A DNA stretch of 40,023 nucleotides from Phoronis australis (GCA_002633005.1 NMRA01000532.1:188170-228192), one strand, 5' to 3'. Counted from the first letter of the stretch, positions 23,201 through 30,769 are shown. Translations and numbers: made by a program. The notes: generated by a model from the letters alone, not told the origin.

Positions 23201-26200
23201 TATCAAACTGATTACCACACTGGAATCAGTACAATGTAGGTTCCTCACTACTTCAAATCGATTGTGTATTTTCATGGCCTGTCCCGTTTTGTCGAAAATG
23301 CCATGTGCACTGGGAAACAGGGGCTCGAATGTTTATCTATTGGTAAATCATCAAAACTCGAGTTATATCTGTACCTTTATTCTTATCTCTTGTAGATAAA
23401 ATCTGTATCCTACGACAACGCAACAGTGACGCTACAGTGGACAGCTGTAGGAGATGACTTGGATCAGGGCCAAGGTAAGCAGCAAACTTGTAAATGAGAT
23501 TCCCTATAAACTTCTAACGTCCCAGTCCGAAAGAAACACACACCGGGGGTCGGTTTTTTACACACGTGATCATAGAATATAATGGAGACCATTAATTCCC
23601 AGACCTAGGATAATTGCTTGTTTTTTGTTTCATAGGTTACTGAAAAGTACAGTTTCCTTTTTTCCAGAAGTTGATAAAATGAACGTAATTCATAAATGTG
23701 AAAGCTCCTGACAATTTAATTTACATCCGGGGCTATTAATATATGGTGAGAGAGCATGGATTCAACAAACACAGTTTTTGTAGAAAACACAAAGATACAA
23801 CAAGACCAGATTTAACAGCGTCGGTTCAGGGTTTCAGAAAATTTGAACGATTTAGAACACTGTTTAGAGCGCACACCGGGTATAACGATTTGTAAAGCAC
23901 GTAGCTGTGTGACCCACCAATGTTGGTCCTCTAGAGGAGGCGTTACCTATAATATACATGTAAAGCAGGGTACTTAGAGCAGCGTGCGATGGCGTTTCAA
24001 ACTTATCCACACCACGACAAACTGATCAATATCACCAAGTACAAACTGATCACTATCACCAAGTACACCGTGCAGAGCATCTGCAAAACAAAAGGCGCCA
24101 AGACACCAGTTTCGAAGGGGTGTAATTAAGTTGACCTTAGCAGTGTCTCTATAAGTCAATGTCAAATGATTTTACACACTTTTTTACGCTAGAAACCAAT
24201 TGCTATCACCGTTTATGAAGCTCAAGCTGTGAGAATCAATATCGTGATTTCTGTATTGAGATGCTTCGGGATAAGAAAATGCAGCTTCTAACATTTGTAC
24301 CAAAGACATCTTTTTGAAACAGTGGACGACAATTTAAACACCCGTGGAATTATTGTGATTTTCGCTATTTCTTGGAAATGAAGAGCAACGTCTGAATGTT
24401 TGATTAATGTTTGAGTAATATGCTTACATCAAGAATTAATGTGAATATTTTGAACAAAATGTGAAATGAGCTCTTTTCATTTGCTTACAGCTGCTCGCTA
24501 CGACTTCAGGCTATCCACCAACTTTAGCGAGATGAAGAGCAATTTTCATCTGTGCAATTCCGTCAGTCAAGACATGCTGACCGCCGGCAATCTTTCTCAG
24601 CCTCTTGTTGCCGGCAGTGTTGAGACGTTCACCGTGCAACTTGAGCAAACGGAAGTCAACGTGACGTACGCTTTTGCAGTCAAAGCTGTGGACGATCAAA
24701 ACCATTTAGGCTCCATATCTAATTTGGTTACTGCAGCGATCGTATATGTTCCTCCCACGGAAGTTTCAACCGCAAAGATGACGACAACAGAACAGACTAC
24801 GCTGGAGACTACTACCGTAACCACAACATTGCCGGAAACAAGTACAGGCGTAATCACAGGAAATGTTGTGATCAATGTAACAACAACGACCACACTTGCT
24901 GCAACCGAAACACCGACAACAGCAGCAGCAGCAACAACAACATTAACAACATCAACATCAGTAATTTCAGCAAACATGTCGTTGGAAACGAGCAGTACAG
25001 GTTCGACAAATACAACCTCTTCGGTAATTTCCACTGTAAGTACAACAGCAGCGTCCACACCTTTAGCGACACCAACGGGAACTTCAACCACCACAGCATT
25101 GGCAAATACTACAGTGAGAAGTACTGAGACTGCGAAACCAACGCAGAATTCAAACAGTTCTTGGACATGGAATGCTAATGCTACAGGACCAGTACTGACA
25201 CCCACCGTGAGTCCTAAGACGACATTAGCAGTAGCAACACCACAAACAACGAGAGGAGACTCTACAAGGAACTCCGGTTCGACTGCTCATACTATGTCCC
25301 AAGTGACATTAGACGCTACCGAAAACCACACAAATGCCGGGTTGCTTTCGAGTACGACCACGCATTTGACGTCGAACGAAACTAGTTCGACAACGGATGT
25401 AGTTACAGACGACCGGGCAACGACCGTTATTGAAAAGGAGGTAGGTACTTCTAGGATGAAGGAAGAGCAGACGACACAGTCTTCGAGAATAATGACGGTG
25501 GAAGAAGCGGCTACAACGCATTCACCGGAATCACCGAGTACAGCTCAGCTGGAAACGACGAACACGGTTCCATCCTCTGCTGACACGGAAAAAAACCCAG
25601 CAGCATCAACAATACCTCAAACATGGACTCCTTCGGAGACGACTTCCCAAGCCAGAACATTGGAAGCGGTGACCACAGCACAACGGTCGAAATCACAGAG
25701 TACAGTTCAACAGACAGTGCATCAGTCTGATATGGCGTCATATTCAGAGCCTCTAACTACTGGTAAAACACCAATATTTTCAAAGGTGTCAGCAGCGAAG
25801 ACGACAGTGACAACAAGGAAGATTCAGCTCTTCACGCTACCGAAAATATTTAACAATTACAGTAGCCCAACTCTAAGGATGAAAAACTCCTCCCCAAGTT
25901 CAGCAACGCAGATGGTAGTCACGTCTACACCCAGAAAAATCTCGGCAACAACTCTAGGGCATCAACCTGAGTTGGTATCAAGACCTGCTTCAGATCAAAT
26001 TACAACAGTAAGGCCAAGCACACTAAGGACAAAAAATGAATCAGCAGTGGTTGTGACCAGCACAAATAGTTCAGTTACGACATCAGGGAATAATGGTATT
26101 GGATTTACAATGACAAGCGCACCACCGAAAATGATTAATTCAACAATTAACTCATCTTTGGGAAACACCGGACAACAACCTGAAAAACTGTCGGAAGCTG

Positions 26201-26451
26201 CGGACAGTTCGCTCACACAACTCTTGGTTGGTGGCCTTGTCGCCGGAGCAATTTTACTTGTAATCGCTTTAGTCTTGTTGGTCAAGTTCGCAAAGCTTGG
26301 ATCATGTGCTGATATTTTTAGGACGCGCCCAAGCTATGTGACCCCTTTAGTAAATAAAGAGGAGAACGATACGACGATGAGACGAAGCACACCCGATTTT
26401 ACAACGTCAAGACACCGCGCGCTTGATGATGCCTCCCTAATTCTTGTTTAA
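5151..26451 (+). CDS. CLCA-family gene (calcium-activated chloride channel regulator) with mucin-like stalk; 5' end missing
   Basis: Overall gene span; the exons are listed separately. CLCA proteins are extracellular, self-cleaving zinc metalloproteases that modulate calcium-activated chloride currents and mucus. Fourteen coding exons are readable with GT-AG borders: 5151-5290, 7640-7803, 8174-8307, 10041-10193, 12184-12295, 12786-12904, 14436-14663, 15360-15647, 17309-17690, 18608-18742, 18981-19142, 21799-21941, 23396-23474, 24491-26451. They sum to 4200 nt, an exact multiple of three (1399 residues plus stop), and every junction phase matches. Visible landmarks are HEFCHLRWGCFDEY (zinc site), DTSGSMS, GSTCIGCG and LLSDGGEN (von Willebrand A MIDAS), LLDNGAGDTSLEDGVY, a fibronectin III-like end and one membrane helix. 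Vertebrate relatives are about 900-950 residues; the excess is the Ser/Thr-rich stalk. The signal peptide exon was not found. A second copy of exons 10-11 lies at 20005-21437. Family assignment is firm; orthology to a particular CLCA is not claimed. Confidence 0.93.
5837..5977 (+). mobile_element. Inverted-repeat MITE-like element, copy 1
   Basis: The ends GAGTTCAGTAACGCCAGGAC at 5844 and CGAGGTCCTGGCG...CTACTGAACTC ending 5973 are inverted repeats enclosing about 130 bp. The same family, of similar size, recurs at 15988-16137. It is non-coding and intronic within CLCA. Confidence 0.75.
6050..6960 (-). mobile_element. Decayed non-LTR retrotransposon (LINE) reverse transcriptase 3' end
   Basis: On the minus strand, 6933-6700 reads ...MFDTILLPILLYAPEVWGF, then IVQNRFCKFLLGLGQ and AAVRGELGR, the post-thumb segment of LINE reverse transcriptases ('LPILLYG.EVWG', 'FCK.LLGV', 'A..GELGR'). 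Further downstream, 6350-6140 reads KRICPCCDSGKAETELHFLL with ECNLYSYLR, the CCHC-like zf-RVT motif near the protein's end. Between them homologous sequence continues but changes frame and has stop codons. A 5'-truncated, dead element in the CLCA intron between visible exons 1 and 2. Confidence 0.85.
7498..7580 (+). repeat. Short perfect-ended hairpin (31-bp arms, 21-nt loop)
   Basis: Left arm 7498-7528 (ACGTACC...AAGTAATA) pairs with right arm 7550-7580 (TATTACTT...GGTACGT) at 26 of 31 positions. It lies in the CLCA intron just upstream of the exon at 7640. The size is compatible with a tiny inverted-repeat transposon or a structured RNA; nothing in the sequence decides between these. Confidence 0.8.
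7640..7803 (+). CDS. CLCA exon 2: N-terminal CLCA domain
   Basis: The acceptor AACTTCAG is followed by C, which completes a Ser codon begun in the previous exon; the donor is ACG|gtcagt. It encodes residues 47-101, including RGCGQPGEYMHLTPDYIL. This corresponds to the conserved CLCA segment 'CGEKGERIHLTPDF' that precedes the zinc site. One base carries into the next exon. A perfect phase match on both sides supports the model. Confidence 0.9.
8174..8307 (+). CDS. CLCA exon 3: zinc metalloprotease active site
   Basis: The acceptor TAATTTCAG is followed by an exon encoding residues 102-146 and a GAG|gtaagc donor, ending in phase 0. It reads GRTIVHEFCHLRWGCFDEY, the CLCA form of HExxHxxxGxxDE. 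The two His and the Asp of the DE pair are the expected zinc ligands and the first Glu the catalytic residue, by family knowledge. All are present, so the protease is predicted to be active. It then reads YFYRDSNGKIEAVKCSKE, which matches the end of the first CLCA subdomain. Unusual Cys residues sit at 8197-8199 and 8215-8217. Confidence 0.95.
8321..8722 (+). repeat. Interspersed repeat, copy 2
   Basis: Same family and orientation as 1805-2185. It sits immediately after CLCA exon 3, starting about 13 bases downstream of the donor at 8308. Ends are not sharply defined and no inverted termini were found. Confidence 0.85.
9505..10165 (+). repeat. Tandem duplication of a CLCA exon-4 segment
   Basis: Two direct copies, about 9505-9840 and 9843-10165, begin with (G/A)TAGTTCG(A/G)AC and ACCTTTGGACTAATGGACTG (9518 and 9856) and run through the intron into the exon. 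The upstream stretch 9200-9500 also carries TTCGGACTATAGAA-like words, a low-complexity sequence that may have seeded the duplication. Confidence 0.88.
9713..9867 (+). pseudogene. Duplicated, truncated copy of CLCA exon 4
   Basis: This directly precedes the functional exon 4 in a tandem duplication of about 330-340 bp. It keeps the polypyrimidine tract and acceptor (CGTTTTCAAG) and an open frame starting VSDKQFNSIRTLVDQDCKLD, with ...DDCVFVPKNQQKA aligned to the good copy. After QQKA the homology stops at the duplication breakpoint. No convincing GT donor is seen, and the frame ends in TAA at 9866-9868. Exon-to-exon nucleotide identity is only about 68 percent by hand count, against about 93 percent in the 102 bases of intron just upstream. 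It is probably a dead exon; use as an alternative terminal exon giving a truncated protein cannot be excluded. Confidence 0.7.
10041..10193 (+). CDS. CLCA exon 4: Cys-rich linker
   Basis: The acceptor CGTTTTCAAG and donor ACG|gtaaga give 51 codons in phase 0 (residues 147-197). It reads VSGVIHDLKKG..., then KECKLDQSGVYIADCEFAPKYQQKATSSLMYYQT. This matches the CLCA pattern of a Cys pair followed by 'DCEF...Q..KASIMF'. A degenerate copy of this exon sits about 330 bp upstream. Confidence 0.92.
11399..11439 (+). repeat. (CA)n microsatellite
   Basis: An ACACACACAC run in the CLCA intron between exons 4 and 5. The rest of that 1990-bp intron (10194-12183) contains a C-run at about 10551 and a small GTT run at about 10928, but nothing else recognised. 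Confidence 0.9.
12184..12295 (+). CDS. CLCA exon 5: linker before the VWA domain
   Basis: The acceptor CTTGTAACAG and donor AAAG|gtaaac give residues 198-234, ending with one base of a split Gly codon. It encodes FCDEEHNAEAPNKHNKKCN followed by KSVWEVMREHDDFK. This matches the CLCA signature 'FC....HN.EAPN..N.KCN..STWEVI..S.DF'. Clear family support despite the short length. Confidence 0.95.
12786..12904 (+). CDS. CLCA exon 6: start of the VWA domain
   Basis: The acceptor TTTTTCAG is followed by two bases completing Gly, and the donor is TCA|gtaagt (residues 235-274, phase 0). It encodes NNNPPVDASVQVDTTPNFKI, then VVLVIDTSGSMS. The first von Willebrand A strand carries the DxSxS half of the metal-ion-dependent adhesion site, and the motif sits at the exon border as in other CLCA genes. 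Confidence 0.95.
13390..14080 (+). repeat. Degenerate intronic tandem repeats
   Basis: Words such as GTGGACACTGGTCCTG, ATGACCAGACT(A/T)GCTCTGG, GGGTAGAAG and AAATACCAAGCA recur. ATGACCAGACT starts at about 13579 and 13869, a shift of about 290 bp. A shorter related piece starts at 13395. They lie between CLCA exons 6 and 7 and are non-coding. Confidence 0.7.
14436..14663 (+). CDS. CLCA exon 7: VWA domain middle
   Basis: The acceptor TTATTTCAG and donor CAG|gtaaac give 76 codons, phase 0 on both sides (residues 275-350). It reads TNQRLLKAKQASTQYLNNFV, then GSHVALVSFSSSA and GSTCIGCGLKKAMQ. The Thr of GSTCIGCG is the second MIDAS element. The order and spacing match CLCA VWA domains. Confidence 0.94.
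14835..15260 (+). repeat. Foldback-like repeat with GTTGATTAA words
   Basis: GTGCGTAATCAACG and GATTAATCAACGCAC at the left face GCGTTGATTAAGCAAAAGTG and GCGTTGATTAAATACAG at the right in inverted orientation, around an interior of about 250 bp without identifiable coding. It is in the CLCA intron between exons 7 and 8. Boundaries are approximate. Confidence 0.45.
15360..15647 (+). CDS. CLCA exon 8: VWA domain end
   Basis: The acceptor CTCTTGCAG and donor AAG|gtaaac give 96 codons in phase 0 (residues 351-446). It encodes ILESNNAARGGIIFLLSDGG with the third MIDAS Asp, then LYSLAKATGGMPMFSSD and the helix to SLRENFEKSATERSQ. This matches the end of the CLCA VWA domain ('LSKMTGG...SD'). Confidence 0.94.
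15988..16137 (+). mobile_element. Inverted-repeat MITE-like element, copy 2
   Basis: CTCGCGAAATCTTGCTTTTT at 16074 through AACTGAGCTCCACCCAG at 16137 is the reverse complement, with some changes, of 5837-5890. The left end CTGGGTACAGTTTAG matches the inverted other end. A diverged copy in the CLCA intron between exons 8 and 9. Confidence 0.65.
16138..17308 (+). other. CLCA intron 8-9 remainder, nothing recognised
   Basis: Unique-looking sequence with short chance frames only. The same applies to introns 21942-23395 and 23475-24490, apart from a short direct repeat ACAAACTGATCA(A/C)TATCACC at about 24015-24060 in the latter. Confidence 0.6.
17309..17690 (+). CDS. CLCA exon 9: beta-sandwich after the VWA
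   Basis: The acceptor GTTTTTCCAG and donor TCTG|gtaata give residues 447-573, leaving one base of a split codon. It encodes STYIDGDIGTNTVFFVSWT, FDVVIKKPDGTQ, SIPGKTPKGLWEI and IQLAVTSRQ. These correspond to CLCA 'VDSTVGKDTLFLITW', 'LWDPSG', 'IPG.AKVGTW' and 'LTVTSR'. In mammalian CLCA proteins autocleavage occurs near the segment that follows; the exact site cannot be assigned here. Confidence 0.92.
18608..18742 (+). CDS. CLCA exon 10, copy 1 (exon A)
   Basis: The acceptor AAATTTCAG and donor GCAG|gtagga give 135 nt, phase 1 on both sides (residues 574-618). It encodes STLKVKVYATLRKGYLPVTG and LESDSHKITQKLLDNGAG, matching CLCA 'VYA.IRQG..PI...V.A.IES..G....LELLDNGAG'. An identical 135-nt exon lies at 20005-20139. 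Confidence 0.92.
18888..18950 (+). repeat. (TG/CG)n microsatellite in intron A-B, copy 1
   Basis: An alternating purine-pyrimidine GTGTGT / GCGTGCGTGC tract, a sequence type able to adopt Z-DNA. The matching tract in copy 2, 20284-20372, is longer. Confidence 0.9.
18981..19142 (+). CDS. CLCA exon 11, copy 1 (exon B)
   Basis: The acceptor GAAGGCGCAG and donor TCAA|gtaagc give 162 nt, phase 1 on both sides (residues 619-672). It reads DTSLEDGVYSAYFINFAGNG, RYDVKVRAAFSQ and GGQQVLDVNALNSS, matching CLCA 'KDDGVYSRYF..Y..NGRYSVKVRA'. The second copy at 21276-21437 has Thr for Ala in INFAGNG and a few silent changes. Either B copy joins exon 12 in frame. Confidence 0.92.
20005..20139 (+). CDS. CLCA exon A, copy 2
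   Basis: Identical in all 135 coding bases to 18608-18742, with the same AAATTTCAG acceptor and gtagga donor. Because exons A and B both have phase 1 borders, A-B-A-B would stay in frame and add 99 residues. Its position next to an N gap makes an assembly duplicate more likely than a real second exon. Confidence 0.6.
20284..20372 (+). repeat. (TG/CG)n microsatellite in intron A-B, copy 2
   Basis: Counterpart of 18888-18950, lengthened, and directly followed by the retrotransposon fragment. Expansion and insertion at the same site distinguish the two copies. Confidence 0.9.
20380..21240 (-). mobile_element. LINE-type fragment with RNase H-like domain, inserted in duplication copy 2
   Basis: On the minus strand 20793-20524 encodes ...TLETLVKDYSNTTWTLIYTDG followed by ...AISNRGRGAFVMYTEGC. 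This resembles the first strands of the RNase H domain in non-LTR retrotransposons ('W.LIYTDGSA......GGAGAYI.Y'), although the usual second acidic context is not intact. Neighbouring frames contain stops. It is absent at the matching site in copy 1 near 18950. No clear target site duplication was found, because the left edge lies in a GT microsatellite. Confidence 0.7.
21276..21437 (+). CDS. CLCA exon B, copy 2
   Basis: 162 nt with the acceptor AAGGCGCAG and donor TCAA|gtaagc, phase 1 on both sides. It differs from copy 1 by one replacement (INFTGNG for INFAGNG) and a silent change in Ala. It joins in frame to exon 12 at 21799. In a collapsed haploid gene model either this copy or 18981-19142 should be used, not both. 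Confidence 0.65.
21799..21941 (+). CDS. CLCA exon 12
   Basis: The acceptor AATATTTCAG is followed by two bases completing Thr; the donor is AAAG|gtactt, ending in phase 0 (residues 673-720). It encodes TENSTQVTYIDTDPFSRQVP, GSFKVVN and KMDLFPPDPILDLK. This matches CLCA 'FSRT.SGG.F.V..VP.......FPP..ITDLKA', the linker into the fibronectin III-like domain. Confidence 0.92.
23396..23474 (+). CDS. CLCA exon 13: fibronectin III-like domain start
   Basis: A short 79-nt exon with acceptor TCTCTTGTAG and donor CAAG|gtaagc, residues 721-746 plus one base. It reads IKSVSYDNATVTLQWTAVGD followed by DLDQGQ, matching CLCA 'LTWTAPGDDYDHG'. Phase fits both neighbours. Confidence 0.9.
24491..26451 (+). CDS. 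CLCA exon 14: FN3-like end, mucin-like stalk, TM helix, tail
   Basis: Terminal coding exon of 1961 nt following TGCTTACAG; residues 747-1399, stop TAA at 26449-26451. The first roughly 87 residues finish the fibronectin III-like fold (RYDFRLSTNFSEM ... YAFAVKAVDDQNHLGSISNL), matching CLCA 'YIIRIS...' and 'IAIQAVD....SEISN'. From about 24751 (VPPTEVSTA) to about 26214 come roughly 490 residues dominated by Thr and Ser, with many NxS/T sequons and poly-ACA/ACG Thr codons. A hydrophobic helix at 26221-26289 (LLVGGLVAGAILLVIALVLL) is followed by a Lys/Arg-bearing tail of about 53 residues. The layout predicts a type I surface protein with an O-glycosylated stalk. Such a long stalk is not typical of vertebrate CLCA proteins; gel-forming mucin domains (VWD, cystine knot) are absent. 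Confidence 0.93.
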
Positions 26452-26568
26452 CGATTATGAGGACCCCCGAGAATACTTAAAAAACTCCTACTACGGACCA
26501 TGGAAAATTGGCCTGCCGAACTTTGTAGGCTACGGTGTGTTCAAATACCAATAGATTCGTAACAGCGA

Positions 26569-26574
26569 AATAAA
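26569..26574 (+). terminator. Candidate polyadenylation signal of the CLCA gene
   Basis: AATAAA lies 118 bp after the stop codon, the first canonical signal downstream of it. A second AATAAA is at about 27677. Function is inferred from position only. Confidence 0.5.
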
Positions 26575-27689
26575 ACAATACGTTTTTATAAGAACTCGGT
26601 GCATTTTAAAGGGTTTTACATCGAAGTTTGATGATTTGTTGGTGTTGAACGATAAATTTAAGCGATAAGCTGACACCAGTAACCCGTGTTTTGAACTGCT
26701 GAAACCAATGACGTCATTGTATAATTTCAACACCTCCGTCTACCGTCAGGTGTCAGGTAACGCAACCCAACATGCCGTTATCGAGTAGAACTACTCGATC
26801 TAAATTGATACAAAACAGGTTATTGTTTTGGGTGGCATGCTCCTTTGAGGTTACCCGTAACCTTGAAATATGGCACCCTTATGTCACTATAATAAATAAA
26901 TATGATAATAAATTAATTCCAATCATTTCTTACAAGGACCCAGGTAAGGGATTTGATAACGAACAAAATATCTTCATAAAAATTTCACCCTACAAAGTGA
27001 TCACGAAAAGAACAACTTTAGACAGTCGAGTGGACTTCTCTTAAAATTATATCTATTCCCCTTTGATTACTATTTTGTATGACTGCGTGAAGTTGGGTAG
27101 TGTCAGTATCATCATTAACGTCGCAGCAATCAAAAATAAAACACCAAACAAAATAAAAGATCAATAATAAAAATGAACGAAATTTTTATATATTGTACGA
27201 AAATATCAATCATCTTGAACTGTATCATATCACTTGGAAAACAAATTTTAAAGTCAGAGGTCAGTTATTGCTGCATGGTTTCGTCGCTCTTACAAAACGG
27301 TTCCAAACCGAACTTCATGTAAACCAATCATTGGTTCACATGATGTGAACTAGTGTAAAATGACTTGTGATAAGCAAAATAAGAAGCTCACTTAGAAGTT
27401 AATCATTTGAATTTGATTTGTTAATAAACGTTTTGTCAAATACGCAACGATTTCTGTTTGGAACTCAACAGTGAGAGCTGGCGTCTCAAAAAGGAGTTTG
27501 TTGTATGAAGGTCTGGCCAAAACTAATAAATAACCTGCTAAAAATGCGATACTTTCCTTTTGAGTTGGAGAGTATCATGAGCTTAACAAGTACTTTTTAT
27601 TTGTGATATAAGTCACCTGACCTAGATATTATGTTTTCTAGCGCTTTGTTTTCTTTAATGTGCATTGTATTTTTGCAATAAAACATTCA
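26575..27689 (+). other. Intergenic, nothing recognised
   Basis: AT-rich sequence downstream of the CLCA gene. It contains a palindromic CCAATGACGTCATTG near 26705, combining CCAAT with a full CRE octamer, without an associated gene. Confidence 0.6.
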
Positions 27690-27765
27690 AGAAGTCACAC
27701 CATGCAATCGAACTCCGTATCTCTACAGTCGCAATGTAACGCTCTGCCACTGATCTTCATGTAAA
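27690..27765 (-). mobile_element. tRNA-derived SINE head (diverged)
   Basis: On the minus strand GATCAGTGGCAGAGCG is followed 23 bases later by GAGTTCGATTGC, resembling the A and B boxes of a polymerase III promoter. Base changes and surrounding repeats argue for a SINE rather than a tRNA gene. Confidence 0.5.
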
Positions 27766-28229
27766 TAGCACTTTTCTAACTGGATGGTAACTATTTACGC
27801 CTTCTTAAATCGAAGTTACTGCGGGAATGATTTCAGAAAATGGCTGGCAGAAAAAGACAATTTATAGTACTACCACGAAATGCGATGAATTTTGTTGTGT
27901 CATTGTTCTGGCCGAAGCTAATAATTATGCATGTAAATCTATTCACCAAAAATAATCGCATACATGTGTTTTTCTGTTGCAAAACGAGTAATGTCCCTTT
28001 AAGAGTTGTTATGAGGAAAAACTACGAGAAATAGGTGGCAGAATGGAATCGCACCTGGTACATGTACCTCTGCGGACCCATATTGAAATGGTTGCTACAC
28101 TGGCGATGATTTCTGTGAATGTCTCGCCGACGACAGCGACACATGGCAATTTGAAAGAAAATCACAAAACAATGGTTCATTTGGTTTGTGGTCTCAAAGC
28201 ACATAACTTCAAAAACTCTATGCCACCCA

Positions 28230-28384
28230 CAGAGGCGGATCCATGATTTTGAGTTGGTGGGGGGTGGGGGCAGAGTGATAGCAAGGATTTTTCGACATTT
28301 TCACCCCAGAACTGCCAAATAGAACGTAGAAAAATTTTAGAGGAGCCATGGCTCCCTTGTCCCGCGCTCCTAAATCGGCCTCTG
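28230..28384 (+). mobile_element. hAT-like MITE, related copy
   Basis: Starts CAGAGGCGGATCCATGATTT and ends TAAATCGGCCTCTG, matching terminal repeats, with the shared interior words GATTTTGAGTTGG and CAGAGT-AT-AGC found in the 4680 copy. 155 bp, non-coding. A third partial relative (CCATCCACGATTTCAAGTTG) begins at about 29757. Confidence 0.6.
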
Positions 28385-28439
28385 ACCCAACACTCATAGT
28401 AAAATTGTGATTTTCGACCGCAAAACCGATACAGTTAAC

Positions 28440-28690
28440 TTTTAAAAGTTAAAGGGACGTTACGGGTCAAAACGAAGTTCTTCGGAAGTAAGTAGCGAAA
28501 TGGAATCGAACCCAGTGTCTTTGCGAATATAGTCTGACACTGTGCCGCTGAGTTAAAACACTCATTAGATCACAGGAGATATCTGCCAGACACAACAGCA
28601 AAAATGGAGCTTTGAAAAAAATGAATAAATTTTGTTTTTTCATAACTCTAGTCATATGTGTAGTTCTGGTCAAAGCTGTTGACTGCAAGA
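28440..28690 (-). mobile_element. tRNA-derived SINE, clearest copy
   Basis: The minus strand carries TAACTCAGCGG (28545-28555, A-box-like) and GGTTCGATTCC (28502-28512, a perfect B box). After the B box the transcribed strand runs to ACGTCCCTTTAA near 28450. A related word, GTCCCTTTAAGAG, occurs at about 27995. Confidence 0.7.
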
Positions 28691-28734
28691 ATAATCGTAA
28701 AAATGCCGTGATGGGACATAATGGGAAAACGCCA

Positions 28735-28960
28735 TTATTCTGAGATCTGTCGCATGATGGAATCGAATTGCTAGCTTCAGCAGCCTAAGGCTTTGCCGCT
28801 GAGTCAATTCACGTTCTGCAAATGTCAGTGACACAGGCTACGATTTCAGACAAAGTATAGGGCCTAAAAAACATCAGCGAGAAGTGAAATTTGTTATGAA
28901 AACGCAAACACACAATGAAATATATATTTTTTTTAATTCTGATAAAAGGTATGAATTTCA
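28735..28960 (-). mobile_element. tRNA-derived SINE, further copy
   Basis: On the minus strand TGACTCAGCGG (28796-28806) and AATTCGATTCC (28759-28769) are arranged as in the copy at 28.5 kb. The sequence on the A-box side contains GATTTCAGACAAAGT, similar to words near 27828. A weaker relative lies at about 29057-29117 (TAGCTAAGGGGC and GTGCTCGAATCAC). Confidence 0.6.
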
Positions 28961-29117
28961 AGAAGTAGTCGTATCACTTAACAATAATTCTTATTGTGCG
29001 TTGTCCATGATAAGGACATTGTGGACAAAAATGTGTTTTCGTATGCGGGCCGCACCGTGATTCGAGCACAGAACCTATGTATACCTACTTGTTGCATAAC
29101 GCATTGCCCCTTAGCTA

Positions 29118-30769
29118 AATCACATTCGTAAAACGCTTTTTGGCCATAAAACCGACAATGTCCCATGAGTGAACACGGTAATCACCCTCCCCTATGATAA
29201 ATGAACGAGGAAAACCGACGTTTGAAGTTAAATTCAGCAGGGGTCATCTTAACATCGTGGGCCCTCGGGCGCAACAGTTCACTTGCGAACCTGTTATACC
29301 AACCAACTGTTAATAGCATTAAAAAACGGAAATTGTGTACCAAGATCTACTTGTGTATTCCGCGGTGTCGAATAGGGACTCAACTAAATCCCCTAAATCT
29401 GCTGCGTATTGTGGAGTTTCTATTATTTTCTTTGAATTCAGGATCAATTTGCTAGTTATATTAATAGAAAATGTCTTTAGTTAAAGAGGAGATCATAATA
29501 AAGATGAAATGACAGAAAAAGATTACACCTGTGAGTAAACAAACGACGCAAATAGGCAAAAGATTTAGGGAACTTAGTTGATTTGGGACTGTTTCATGCA
29601 ACCTGGCACCTAGCTCCATTACGCTCGGGTCACTAGCAATGTAAGTTAAATAGATCAAGGAAATATCTTAACAAGCAAATACTTCTTAATAATTTCAGTA
29701 CAACAGTCTGCAGCAGAACTGATACACGGGGGGGGGGNGGGGGATCGAACGAGCCCCATCCACGATTTCAAGTTGGCGAAGTGGACAAAAAAGGTCTGCC
29801 TCAGAGAAAAAAAGTCCGAAAAAACGAGACAAAAAGTCCACTAAACTGGCGCAAACGCACAATTTCGCAGTTGTGGACGTGGTACCCCTTTTTTTCTTTT
29901 TTTTTTCTTTTTTTCAGTCCTTCGCCTGCTTTTGTCAGTAAAAGGTCGACATCGTCGGAAATTCGAGAGCCCCCATATATAAGGCTGGGTGCGCGCATAC
30001 TATGTGTGGAAACACAATGCAAGATATATTTTACACTGTTTCTGTAATCAAGAATTTGTCACAGCCAATTACATAGATTTATTCCAAAACACTCAAAACC
30101 AGAAACTTTCAGCTCATGAAAGTTACCGTAGAATCAATCGGCTCGTCAGTTTCCATATCGAGAACTCGTGTTGAGAAAAGTCTCGCGGAAATAGTCCGAA
30201 CAGGAAACTTTTTCTTATTTATCGTCGGCGAACTGTTGTTGATATCATCAACATCTAGACGGAGACATAGCGCCGATCAGCTTAGTTGACATGATAATGT
30301 GCCATGCGTTGTGAGACGATGCTTTATAATGTCAGTTTGCTCACTATTGTTACGACAAGTTAAACCATTGATATCTTATACTATATCAATGCATAAAACA
30401 TTGAATCTTGAAAATATCGGCTTTGTCCACCCGTGCCTTTACTTTACGTCTTGTTGAATAGGGCCGGGGCACTGAATTGCCCCCCCCCCCCCCNGCACTG
30501 TATTTATCGATAGACCTATCGGTTCGCCAATAGCAGCGCCTATCAATGATTAAAAAACACGGTTAAATGTTTGAACACTCGGTAGGCCTACTATCTATCT
30601 GTGACGGAAAAAACTAACTGGCATAGCACTGAATGACTATGCCAAAGCGGCATTTGTTAGCCTGAAACAGGAATTAATCTCCTTCACTGACTACAAATTC
30701 CCCTACAATTGTTTGGCTAAATAAGTAATTTTATTGGTACAAAGTAATTTGATGAGCTGCTAACTACTA
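29118..30769 (+). other. Intergenic with two homopolymer-bounded gaps
   Basis: A G-run surrounds the N at 29738 and a C-run precedes the N at 30494. A poly-T tract is at about 29889-29914. No gene is recognised. The N positions look like sequencing failures in homopolymers. Confidence 0.7.

Noticed and set aside
24696-25205. 169-codon minus-strand Val-rich frame
   Set aside because: It is the antisense shadow of the ACA/ACG-rich Thr codons in the CLCA stalk.
28495-28560. Genuine tRNA gene on the minus strand
   Set aside because: A- and B-box words are present but no cloverleaf acceptor stem was seen and related degenerate copies lie nearby; a SINE explains it better.
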